From assembly GCA_002763035.1 (NCBI GenBank), contig PFDC01000004.1, forward strand, positions 1-15,145: a stretch of 15,145 nt of DNA. Reading direction: 5' to 3'. A program made the translations under genes and the position numbers. The notes beneath the pieces were generated by a model, which saw nothing but the letters and a program-made list of their open reading frames with translations, was not told the origin of the DNA and did no database searches. Origin of the DNA: Candidatus Pacearchaeota archaeon CG10_big_fil_rev_8_21_14_0_10_35_13. GTDB lineage: Archaea; Nanobdellota; Nanobdellia; Pacearchaeales; GW2011-AR1. Shown in pieces: positions 1-6,918 of this stretch; within the stretch, counting starts at the first letter, position 1, and every line of letters starts with the position of its first letter.

Positions 1-24
1 TTGTATTGTTGTCCTTTTTTCCAT
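1..24 (-). CDS. possible start of a gene running off the left edge
   Basis: An ATG at 24-22 on the minus strand opens a frame of eight codons (M E K R T T I Q) before the window ends. The only real support is a TATA-like element on the minus strand centred about 27 bp upstream, the same spacing seen before other genes here. A second ATG at 28-26 in another frame is an alternative start. Eight residues cannot identify a product, so this is inference from promoter geometry only. Confidence 0.25.
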
Positions 25-45
25 ACATAACTAAGACATAATAGG

Positions 46-57
46 TTTATATATCTT
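46..57 (-). promoter_or_regulatory. TATA box for a leftward gene at the window edge
   Basis: Read on the minus strand the sequence is GATATATAAACC, a good archaeal TATA match. It lies in the short gap after the deoxyribosyltransferase-like gene, about 27 bp before the ATG at 24. No gene starts nearby in the other orientation. Confidence 0.4.
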
Positions 58-93
58 TCTACTCCAATTCATCCCCTACCTAAATCAGGGATT

Positions 94-459
94 TCAGGAT
101 GGAGACTTCTTGGAGACTAGGTTAAAAGCCCTAAATTCATCAACACAAAATTCTGGGATGGCATGAAGAATAAAAATTTTCTTCATAGAAATAAAAGCCA
201 TACCAACCTCACAAAGAACACTAACACCAACATTACGCTCCCTAGAAGAATCCTCATAATTAGCAATAAGAACAGAATCACACCAATTAAGATCACTAAT
301 AAAATCATTATTAGCAGCAACTTTGATATCAAGCTCATGACCATAAAGCTCGGAAGGACGAGGAATACGAACCTCAAAACCTCTAGATTCTAAATCCTTT
401 TGTAACACCAAAAATTTATCAAAAAACTTCATACTACCAATAATTAAAATTTTAACCAT
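94..459 (-). CDS. nucleoside 2-deoxyribosyltransferase-like protein
   Basis: This 121-residue protein has the layout of the small nucleoside 2-deoxyribosyltransferase-like family. The N-terminal strand (IIGSM, residues 6-10) is followed by a helix and a second strand ending in a Pro-rich turn. A middle strand reads VLIANYE (about residues 63-69). Then comes the segment VLCEVGMAF, whose Glu is at the place of the family's catalytic acid, and a final KIFILHAIPE strand. Family members cleave or transfer the base of deoxynucleosides, but many archaeal relatives have no tested activity, so the reaction is inferred. The start codon overlaps the srp54 stop by one base (TAATG on the minus strand), so it is probably translated from the srp54 message. 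Length is normal for the small family. Third positions are strongly T-biased, as in srp54. Confidence 0.7.
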   Translation of the reverse strand: MVKILIIGSMKFFDKFLVLQKDLESRGFEVRIPRPSELYGHELDIKVAANNDFISDLNWCDSVLIANYEDSSRERNVGVSVLCEVGMAFISMKKIFILHAIPEFCVDEFRAFNLVSKKSPS

Positions 460-2084
460 TAACGCCTCTTACCAAACTTTTTAGCAAGCTTCTGAAGTTG
501 CTTCTGAGAAATATTCATGTTAGAAGGATCAACACCAGACATATCACCACTACCAGAAAACTCCTTAATCATAGAATACTGCTTAAGAAGAGCTTTAACA
601 TCAGAATTATTAGCACCAGAACCCTTAGCAATACGAGTAATACGAGAACGCTCCTTATCAAGAATTTCAGGATTCTCCAACTCATAAGGAGTCATAGAAC
701 CAATAATATGCTTCCACTTCTTAACCTTAGCTTCCTGAGCTGAAAGAGCATCATCAGAAACTTTACCAGAAAGCTTACCAAGACCAGGAATCATACCCGC
801 AATCTTAGACAAAGAACCGACGCCAGACATAGCATCAAGCTGCTCAGAAAAATCAAGCAAAGAAAACTTACCATCCTGAAGCTTCTTCAAAGACTTCTTC
901 TGGGAACGCTCATCAATAACCGACTGAACCTTCTCAAGAAGAGAATCAATATCACCAAGACCAAGAATACGAGAAATAAACGATGAAGGATTAAAAGACT
1001 CCAAATCATTAACAGACTCACCAGTACCAATAAAGAAAACAGGAGTATTAGTCTGAGAACAAGCAGTAAGAGCACCACCACCACGAGCAGAAGAATCCAT
1101 ACGAGTAATAACGACACCAGTAATGTTAAGTTCATCCTTAAAAGTAATAGCCTGAGACTTAACAGCCTGACCAATATCCGCAGGAATAACAAGTAAAGAA
1201 TTCTTAGGATTAAGAGCCTTACTAATATTCTTAACCTCCTTAACCAAATCCTTATCAAGATTATGCCTACCAGCAGTATCGACTAGAATAAGATTATAAT
1301 CATCAAGTTCCTTCTTGAACTTCTTAATAACCTTCAAAGGATCCTTCAGCTCAGGAGCAACAAACACTGGAAGATTAATCTTCTTACCCAACTGCAATAA
1401 TTGTTCAGAAGCAGCAGGACGATGAACATCCAAACCCAACATTGCTACCTTAAAACCACGCTTAGAATAATACTGAGCCATTTTGTGAATAGTAGTAGTC
1501 TTACCAACACCATACGTTCCAACAAACAAAACGAAATTCTTAGAATCACGAGAAGAATCAAGAACTAACTCCTTCTTAACACCACCAAGAATACCTAAAA
1601 GTTTATCATGAAGAAGCTTAATAATATGCTCACGCTTCTCAATACCACGAAGACGCTCATCAACAGCAGCCTTACGAAGAGAATCAGAAATATCCTTAAC
1701 AAGAAGAACATCAACATCAGACTCAAGCAACGCACGCTGAAGCTCCTTAATAACAGAATCAACAAGAACCTTATCAACAAAAACAGCACCAGCTAACTTA
1801 TCAAAACCCTTCTTAAAAGCACCACCAAGACGATCTAAAAGTTTATCATGAAGAAGCTTAATAATATGCTCACGCTTCTCAATACCACGAAGACGCTCAT
1901 CAACAGCAGCCTTACGAAGAGAATCAGAAATATCCTTAACAAGAAGAACATCAACATCAGACTCAAGCAACGCACGCTGAAGCTCCTTAATAACAGAATC
2001 AACAAGAACCTTATCAACAAAAACAGCACCAGCTAACTTATCAAAACCCTTCTTAAAAGCACCACCAAGACGATCCAAAACCAT
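459..2084 (-). CDS. srp54: signal recognition particle protein SRP54 with duplicated N domain
   Basis: SRP54 is the GTPase of the signal recognition particle. It binds signal peptides and 7S RNA through its M domain and docks with FtsY through its NG domains. The 541-residue product shows, in order: two identical 80-residue copies of the N-domain four-helix bundle (residues 3-82 and 83-162); the G domain with P-loop GTYGVGKTTT (about 189-198), DVHRPAA (about 219-225), DTAGR (about 269-273), TRMD (about 326-329) and the GTGESVNDLESF closing motif; then the M domain with GSMTPYELENPE and RIAKGSG. Without the extra copy it would be 461 residues, a normal length. TRMD replaces the usual TK(L/M)D specificity motif, an Arg for Lys change. 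The start is supported by a TATA-like element 24-25 bp upstream, suggesting a leaderless message. Identification is secure; the function of the two-N-domain form is unknown. Confidence 0.95.
   Translation of the reverse strand: MVLDRLGGAFKKGFDKLAGAVFVDKVLVDSVIKELQRALLESDVDVLLVKDISDSLRKAAVDERLRGIEKREHIIKLLHDKLLDRLGGAFKKGFDKLAGAVFVDKVLVDSVIKELQRALLESDVDVLLVKDISDSLRKAAVDERLRGIEKREHIIKLLHDKLLGILGGVKKELVLDSSRDSKNFVLFVGTYGVGKTTTIHKMAQYYSKRGFKVAMLGLDVHRPAASEQLLQLGKKINLPVFVAPELKDPLKVIKKFKKELDDYNLILVDTAGRHNLDKDLVKEVKNISKALNPKNSLLVIPADIGQAVKSQAITFKDELNITGVVITRMDSSARGGGALTACSQTNTPVFFIGTGESVNDLESFNPSSFISRILGLGDIDSLLEKVQSVIDERSQKKSLKKLQDGKFSLLDFSEQLDAMSGVGSLSKIAGMIPGLGKLSGKVSDDALSAQEAKVKKWKHIIGSMTPYELENPEILDKERSRITRIAKGSGANNSDVKALLKQYSMIKEFSGSGDMSGVDPSNMNISQKQLQKLAKKFGKRR
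1595..2075 (-). repeat. exact 240-bp tandem duplication inside srp54
   Basis: Bases 1595-1835 are identical to 1835-2075 without a single mismatch. This gives two in-frame 80-codon copies. The break points lie at similar hexamers, CTAAAA at 1595 and CCAAAA at 2075, with the hybrid junction CTAAAA at 1835, so slippage or unequal exchange at short imperfect homology would explain it. The absence of any synonymous difference means the event is very recent, or is an assembly artefact. Confidence 0.97.
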
Positions 2085-2103
2085 GAAAGAACAAGAACAA
2101 CAA

Positions 2104-2112
2104 GGTTTTAAG
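2104..2112 (-). promoter_or_regulatory. TATA-like element of srp54
   Basis: CTTAAAACC on the minus strand is centred about 24-25 bp before the srp54 ATG. It is a weaker match than the other TATA boxes in the window, but the spacing fits a leaderless start. Confidence 0.45.
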
Positions 2113-2128
2113 AGTTTTTGGTAGGAGT

Positions 2129-2875
2129 CTAGTCTTTCTCATGAGAAGCTAATCTGCCCTTGAGACCTTCCATAATATTTTCCTCAGACTCTGCTGATTT
2201 CTGGCGATAAAATTCTCCAACATCAAGAATTCCCTTATTATCAACAAGAACAGCATCCCAGTATCTTGTATGGGGGTCTGTGGCACCTGCTTCAACTGCA
2301 CCTCTAGCTAATTGCAAAGCTTCATAAGAAGTTAATTGATCCATAAAATGTTTAACACTGAGAAATGCACCACTCTGAATTTTTGCTTCTAAAGCCCCCG
2401 AAAGAAATCTCTCAGCGTGTTCTTGGCCTGAACCCTTGGCCTTAATACCATAACCATTAACTGGACTAATCTTACCTAATGGTGAAACAACGTAGAGTCC
2501 TTGGTTATCCTTATAACGAGAAGCTAAAAGAAGAATACTAGTATTGTCGTTGTCTGCCACTTCCCTATCCCACCTTTTATAGACATGGAGGTCTCTAAAC
2601 TCTGGAAAATCCCCTTTAGATATTCTTCCGTTCATATCTAAATCAGTAGGTTTAAGAATATCATGAAGGGGGTCTTGGAAAGGGTCATCACCAACACGTC
2701 CTGTAGCTGCTAATGCAAGATTACCGTCCTCAGAAACATGAATTTTTCTTGTAGGGATAATAATCCTTCTTCTAATAGTAAAATCTCCATAGTCCTCAGT
2801 AAAACTACGAGTCATGGCTAAATCAGAAGCTAAGATAATCCCACCATCATACTTCATACCAACTAATGTAGTCAT
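2129..2875 (-). CDS. proteasome beta-like Ntn hydrolase
   Basis: The 248-residue protein has features of the proteasome beta / N-terminal nucleophile fold. After the initiator Met it begins TTLVGMKYDGG, so Met removal would expose a Thr nucleophile with no longer propeptide. Numbering from that Thr, the Asp17 equivalent is in place (LASD), and the Lys33 equivalent is probably the Lys of TRKIHV, about ten residues late because of an insertion rich in Arg and Ile. GRVGDD follows, then the strand LYVVSPLGKI, then GSGQEHA matching the Gly-Ser-Gly of the active-site region, and ATDPHT where Asp166 and Ser169 normally sit (Thr for Ser). A segment around residues 75-105 with many Asp residues differs from ordinary beta subunits. 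It could be a true beta subunit of the 20S core or a divergent peptidase of the same superfamily. It has its own TATA box. Codon use is less T-biased than in its neighbours. Confidence 0.75.
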   Translation of the reverse strand: MTTLVGMKYDGGIILASDLAMTRSFTEDYGDFTIRRRIIIPTRKIHVSEDGNLALAATGRVGDDPFQDPLHDILKPTDLDMNGRISKGDFPEFRDLHVYKRWDREVADNDNTSILLLASRYKDNQGLYVVSPLGKISPVNGYGIKAKGSGQEHAERFLSGALEAKIQSGAFLSVKHFMDQLTSYEALQLARGAVEAGATDPHTRYWDAVLVDNKGILDVGEFYRQKSAESEENIMEGLKGRLASHEKD

Positions 2876-2896
2876 AAAAAGGATTATGGTTATGAG

Positions 2897-2904
2897 TTTA
2901 AAAA
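2897..2904 (-). promoter_or_regulatory. TATA box of the Ntn hydrolase gene
   Basis: TTTTTAAA on the minus strand is centred about 25 bp before the ATG at 2875, in the short gap after ftsY. The spacing suggests that the message starts at or very near the start codon. Confidence 0.6.
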
Positions 2905-2933
2905 CCTTGCGATTAGTAACTATTCTTTAGTAA

Positions 2934-5891
2934 TTACAAACCTAGGTCATCAAGGAGTTTGTTCTTATCAAGTTTGACTAATGAATCATAATCCTGACCC
3001 ATGCCCAAAAAGAATATCGGACGATTAGTAACCTTACCAACAGAAAGAGCAGTACCACCCTTAGGATCAACATCAGCCTTCGTTAGGATGATACCATCAA
3101 TACCAACAGAATTGTTAAAAGCCTCAGCCTGCAAGGTAGCGTCATTACCAGTGATTGATTCACCAACAAAGAACTTGAAATCAGGCTTAGAAACACGAAC
3201 AATCTTCTCCAACTCCTTCATAAGATTATCCTTAGTATGCATACGACCAGCAGTATCAATAAGAACCACCGGAATGTTATGAGACTTAGCATACTGAACA
3301 GCATCAAAAGCAACAGCAGCAGGATCAGAACCATAAGACTGCTTAATCATCTTAACACCCAACTTATCAGCATGAATAGAAAGTTGTTCCATACTAGCAG
3401 CACGGAAAGTATCACCAGCAGCAAGAACAGAAGAAAGATTATTCTTCTTAAGAAGATGAGCAAACTTAGCAAGAGAAGTAGTATTGTGAACTATAAAGCC
3501 GTCAGCAATAAAACTATGATTATCCTCAACAGTTAGGTCATAAACAAAGTCAGTATCATTCTCCACAATTGAAATCTCCTTTATGGGAGCCCAACTGATC
3601 TCTGAAGAATTAGCGATTTTGAGATTATTAATCATCTCTCTTGATAAAGCTGCAGAATTATTTATCTGATTTAAATATAAAACACCATCTTTCAGAATAT
3701 GGCCATCTTCTGCTATAAACCCTCTATTTCTTAAAGTTGTGCATACACCATTAGTAACATTCTGTTTGAATCGATTAACACTTCCCTCATTAATTGCTAA
3801 TAAAAAATCATGGAATAACCCTCTTCTTTTTAATTCATAAAATTTTAATAACCTCCCCAGAAGCATCCTAGATATAACCCCCTTCTTTTCATAGATTTCA
3901 TAACCATTAACGGCATTTCTCTGAATTTCTTGCAATGAGAATCCTAAATTTTCGCGAAGTTTCTTTAGTTCGTTACCTAGAATAATCATGTCCTGCTTAC
4001 CAGACCCCTGCGTTAACCCTATCTTGTGGTACTCCCCCGCTCTTTCTCTTTTCTTTTTAATTAAATAACCTATCTTTTCTGCGTAAGCCTCAGCATATCT
4101 AGCTCTGATACTAAGTCTCCAATAAGGAACATTGCCTACAAACTTCTCTGAAATTGTTGATAATATCTGAAATCTTTTTAAAAGCATGCTCATCTGTTTG
4201 ATTATTTCATTACTCTCTGAAGTTAGTTCAATTTGTCGAACGTTCTTTGAAGCATGAGAACCACAATCGAAATATGCTCTTATAAAACTCTTGATAACAT
4301 CATCATTTGATAATAAAATCTCCTTAGGTATCATCAAACTCTTACCTTTTTTACCAGGCTTAAGCTTGAACATCCCTAATATATCAACAATAGTTGCTGA
4401 TGAGAATATTATTCTATGAAGGTTGTTTGTTCGCTCATCTCTTCTGATCGTAGGAAAAAATCCAAATAGGGAATGCGACAATACTTTTAATCTCTCAATT
4501 ATTTCGGGGTCTTCGTTCGAGATTTCAATATAACTCTCTTCAATATGGCCATCACCAACAATATACCCTAAGAATTCTGCCCATTCACAATTTAAATATG
4601 TAGGTATAGTTATAGGTTTAACTCCGCGGTGACTTTTTACTTTTATAATATGGGGTTGATCTTCTAATAGTTCTAAAGGAATCTGGCCATTCTTCATGTT
4701 TGTTGTGAACTGGCAATAATTCCTCTTGAATTTAAGATGCTGACACAAATCTTTGAGTGTACGTCGGTTATTTAAAAATGATTTTTTCATTTCATCAGAG
4801 GTTAGAAAGGCATCAAAATTCAATTTTTTCATTTTATCCAGAAAATTTATAGAACTTCCTTTGATGCTTATCTTTCGGGGAGTTGCAATGATATCTGTTT
4901 CATTTAGTTCATCACCCCTCACTTTTGTTATCTTCCCATTCTTCAGAACAAAAAACGGGTGTTCAGGGGTTACTTTAATACTATAATCATTCCCGCAGTT
5001 AAGTTTTATCTCCAACAACTCTTTTTTCTTCAGTTTCCATAAATGAGTAGCTCTTTTGTGCTCTATTCTTCCAGTTCTTCGATTAAATGAGGGTACTAAG
5101 AGATTAGAACTCGAGATATTTATTATTTTTCCATCATTGACTATCTGCTCTTTAAAACTCTTAGAGCAGTGCTCATAGAGCCCGCCAATTTTTAGTATAT
5201 CCCCATTGCTAAGTTGTATATTACTATCTTTATGGACACACTTACCAGAACCATTAATACCTAAAAATAATACTACGAAAGGCTTACCCTTAGGATGAGA
5301 CTTAATCTTACTAATAATATCAAAATCAGGAGTAAGAAGAAGAGAATCAATAGCATCACGAAGAGCTTTACGAAGCGCTGAAGGAATCTCAGACTTCTTA
5401 AAATCATTACCAACTAAAGAATCATGAAGGGACATGCGAATGGAATCAACAACTGACAAAGCAACATTATTCTCTAGAAGGATTAGTTCGAGAACATTAA
5501 ATAACTCCAAAAAATAATCCTCAGAGAATCTAGTATGAGTAAACTTCTCACCAATAGACTTAAAGAAACCCTTCTTCTCCTTCTTTACCTCCTCCTCAAC
5601 AACTATCTCTTCTACTATAGGAGTCAATGACTTATCATAACGCCCCTCAGGACCCTCGATTGAGATACCCTCATTATCCATATCCTTAACAACTTTTTCA
5701 GTAGTCTTCCTTTCAGAATCAATAACTTCCTTAGACTTCTTAACCTTCTCTTTCTTAACAGGCTTTTCAACCTTCACTTCCTTCTTAACTACAGGCTTAG
5801 GCTTAGAAACAGGCTTCTTAACAACAACCTCCTCAACAGGCTCAGCCTTACCAAACCAACCCTTCAGCTTATCCTTCAATGACTTAAACAT
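2934..5891 (-). CDS. ftsY: signal recognition particle receptor FtsY, interrupted by an intein
   Basis: FtsY is the membrane-associated GTPase that receives the SRP-ribosome complex. The chosen start (Met-Phe-Lys-Ser) gives a precursor of 985 residues and, after removal of the 586-residue intein, a mature protein of 399. It begins with an amphipathic Lys-rich stretch and a charged Lys/Glu/Pro/Val linker, typical of FtsY membrane-targeting A regions. The N domain follows, then the G domain: P-loop GINGSGK (mature residues 211-217), the split point, TT, GDTFRAAS, DTAGR, TKADVDPKGG and GMGQDYDSL. An upstream in-frame ATG at 5999 would add 36 residues including a hydrophobic run. I reject it because a clear TATA box lies inside that stretch, 26 bp before the ATG at 5891. 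Extein codons are strongly T-ending while intein codons are not. The precursor cannot form a complete GTP site until splicing occurs. Confidence 0.93.
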   Translation of the reverse strand: MFKSLKDKLKGWFGKAEPVEEVVVKKPVSKPKPVVKKEVKVEKPVKKEKVKKSKEVIDSERKTTEKVVKDMDNEGISIEGPEGRYDKSLTPIVEEIVVEEEVKKEKKGFFKSIGEKFTHTRFSEDYFLELFNVLELILLENNVALSVVDSIRMSLHDSLVGNDFKKSEIPSALRKALRDAIDSLLLTPDFDIISKIKSHPKGKPFVVLFLGINGSGKCVHKDSNIQLSNGDILKIGGLYEHCSKSFKEQIVNDGKIINISSSNLLVPSFNRRTGRIEHKRATHLWKLKKKELLEIKLNCGNDYSIKVTPEHPFFVLKNGKITKVRGDELNETDIIATPRKISIKGSSINFLDKMKKLNFDAFLTSDEMKKSFLNNRRTLKDLCQHLKFKRNYCQFTTNMKNGQIPLELLEDQPHIIKVKSHRGVKPITIPTYLNCEWAEFLGYIVGDGHIEESYIEISNEDPEIIERLKVLSHSLFGFFPTIRRDERTNNLHRIIFSSATIVDILGMFKLKPGKKGKSLMIPKEILLSNDDVIKSFIRAYFDCGSHASKNVRQIELTSESNEIIKQMSMLLKRFQILSTISEKFVGNVPYWRLSIRARYAEAYAEKIGYLIKKKRERAGEYHKIGLTQGSGKQDMIILGNELKKLRENLGFSLQEIQRNAVNGYEIYEKKGVISRMLLGRLLKFYELKRRGLFHDFLLAINEGSVNRFKQNVTNGVCTTLRNRGFIAEDGHILKDGVLYLNQINNSAALSREMINNLKIANSSEISWAPIKEISIVENDTDFVYDLTVEDNHSFIADGFIVHNTTSLAKFAHLLKKNNLSSVLAAGDTFRAASMEQLSIHADKLGVKMIKQSYGSDPAAVAFDAVQYAKSHNIPVVLIDTAGRMHTKDNLMKELEKIVRVSKPDFKFFVGESITGNDATLQAEAFNNSVGIDGIILTKADVDPKGGTALSVGKVTNRPIFFLGMGQDYDSLVKLDKNKLLDDLGL
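3483..5240 (-). mobile_element. intein with homing-endonuclease and HTH segments in the FtsY P-loop
   Basis: The intein is 586 residues and lies between GINGSGK and TTSLAKFA of FtsY. It starts with Cys1 (codon at 5240-5238) and has a block B TPEH motif at intein residues 91-94. It ends with block F, YDLTVEDNHSFIADGFIVHN, finishing in His-Asn (Asn codon 3485-3483). The first extein residue after it is Thr, so this is a standard Cys1/Asn class 1 intein with a Thr+1 nucleophile. Between the splicing blocks sits a LAGLIDADG endonuclease: motif 1 LGYIVGDGH (about 224-232) is intact, while motif 2 AYFDCGSH (about 322-329) seems to lack the second acidic residue. Near residues 420-467 is a helix-turn-helix-like stretch (LGNELKKLRENLGFSLQEI). 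Codon use differs sharply from the surrounding exteins, as expected for a horizontally acquired element. Confidence 0.95.
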
Positions 5892-5913
5892 AAAATTTAG
5901 AGGGTTGAGAGGC

Positions 5914-5922
5914 TTATAAAAG
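5914..5922 (-). promoter_or_regulatory. TATA box of ftsY
   Basis: CTTTTATAA on the minus strand is centred about 26 bp before the ATG at 5891. It fixes the start choice: the message would begin at that ATG, leaving the longer reading frame untranslated. Confidence 0.7.
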
Positions 5923-6043
5923 TTATTAAGAGGGGCAGAGAATATCATTACTAATAAAAACAACCACCTTGGTTTAGCGAAAAAATAAGAATTGTTCAAC
6001 CAAACATTAGAGCTCTGATTTAATTATAAGATTAACTCTTAAC

Positions 6044-6069
6044 AAGCACTTCGGCTTTGTAAAATAAGT
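6044..6069 (+). repeat. left arm of an imperfect inverted repeat flanking the island
   Basis: The sequence here, read on the plus strand, matches the reverse complement of 14389-14413 at about 22 of 26 aligned positions, with one gap. It lies between the ftsY promoter and the 3' end of the kinase-like gene. AT-richness makes chance similarity possible. Confidence 0.4.
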
Positions 6070-6086
6070 CCTTAAATCAACACACT

Positions 6087-6542
6087 TTATTTACAATTTC
6101 TCCTAGATTCTGATACATCAAAAGCATGAAGCATCCCATTTATCTTACCTATATTCCCAGACCTTACATCAACATATCCTGCCTTCTTCCATTCTCTTTT
6201 AAGTTCTTCATACTCTTCTCTTGTATAACCTTCACTCGAAGAAGCAAACTTTTGTAATAAACAATTATCAGTAACCCAATAAATCTTAGCATATCTCAGT
6301 TTATGCTTACCTTTAGCTAATAGAAAGTGATCATAATCTCTCTCAAATCCTCTTCTACCGACTTTAAGAACGAGGTATCTTTTGTTGGCTTTTACCTTAA
6401 AGCACCTCTTAAAGGCTCCAGAACCAATAAATTCTGGGTTAAACTTTTCCAATAGTTTTAATATTCTATTTCTATTAATATTTTTCTTTAACCTTAGTTC
6501 ATCTATTTTCTTAGCTACATTATGTAATCTCTTATACTTCAT
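6087..6542 (-). CDS. miniature protein-kinase-like protein
   Basis: The 151-residue protein keeps the key points of the kinase fold in about half the usual length. It has a glycine-rich loop, IGSGAFKRCFKV (residues 39-50), and a beta-3 Lys in LVLKV (Lys60). The catalytic loop DVRSGN has its Asp125 and Asn130 five residues apart, as in the HRDxKxxN motif. A metal-binding Asp (Asp142 in HAFD) follows 12 residues later, near the usual 13. The region between the hinge and the catalytic loop is very short, and only nine residues follow Asp142, so the activation segment and the rest of the C-lobe are missing. It might phosphorylate a protein or small molecule, AMPylate, or be a pseudoenzyme. It starts four bases after the stop of the winged-helix/membrane gene and is probably the last gene of the transposase operon. 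Confidence 0.6.
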   Translation of the reverse strand: MKYKRLHNVAKKIDELRLKKNINRNRILKLLEKFNPEFIGSGAFKRCFKVKANKRYLVLKVGRRGFERDYDHFLLAKGKHKLRYAKIYWVTDNCLLQKFASSSEGYTREEYEELKREWKKAGYVDVRSGNIGKINGMLHAFDVSESRRNCK

Positions 6543-6546
6543 ATCC

Positions 6547-6879
6547 TTATATCCATCCCATGCTTTTTGCTAATGCTACTAATGATATCATTACTGCTAT
6601 GACTGATGATATTAGTGTTAAATCTTTTCTTAGTATATCCTCTAACATCCTGAGCATTCCTATGCCTTTCTCAGTAACTATCTCATTGTTATCTGAATGA
6701 GTGTTTATGTATCCAAGTTTGTGTAGTTCATTCCATGTTATTCCTTGATAATACTTATCATACTTCTTTGTATTCTTTACCTTGTATTTGTCCAATTTAT
6801 CTCGAGGTATTTTTGATAAGACTTTAAGAACAGCATACCAATCCTTATCAATTTTGTTCATATCATCCACCCCAAACAT
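6547..6879 (-). CDS. small winged-helix-like protein with C-terminal membrane helix
   Basis: The 110-residue product has an N-terminal part of about 80 residues that resembles a winged helix. A recognition-helix region (ITWNELHKLGYI) is followed by a wing and VTEKGIGMLRMLED, which is typical of the wing-to-last-helix turn of such domains. The last 24 residues (from about LTLISSVIAVMISLVALA) form one hydrophobic helix, so the domain would be held at the membrane with the N-terminus probably inside. An internal Met7 is an alternative start. The gene lies 39 bp after the restriction gene and 4 bp before the kinase-like gene, so co-transcription is likely; an AGGA-like site precedes the ATG. The function is unknown. 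A membrane-bound regulator or sensor paired with the kinase-like protein is a reasonable guess, not shown. Confidence 0.6.
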   Translation of the reverse strand: MFGVDDMNKIDKDWYAVLKVLSKIPRDKLDKYKVKNTKKYDKYYQGITWNELHKLGYINTHSDNNEIVTEKGIGMLRMLEDILRKDLTLISSVIAVMISLVALAKSMGWI

Positions 6880-6918
6880 TGAATTCCTGTTATGTAGTCT
6901 GATTTTGTTAATTGCATT

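Noticed and set aside
100..118. Two TGGAGACT copies 11 bp apart at the 3' end of the deoxyribosyltransferase-like gene
   Set aside because: Too short and mostly coding or adjacent to coding; no evidence of function.
887..2029. Leu- and Arg-rich open frames antisense or out of frame to srp54
   Set aside because: They arise from the strong third-position bias of srp54; the two 64-codon ones are just the duplicated segment read in another frame.
5892..5999. A longer FtsY start at 5999 adding 36 residues with a hydrophobic run
   Set aside because: A strong TATA box for the ATG at 5891 lies within this stretch, and the Met-Phe-Lys-Ser start gives a normal FtsY N-terminus.
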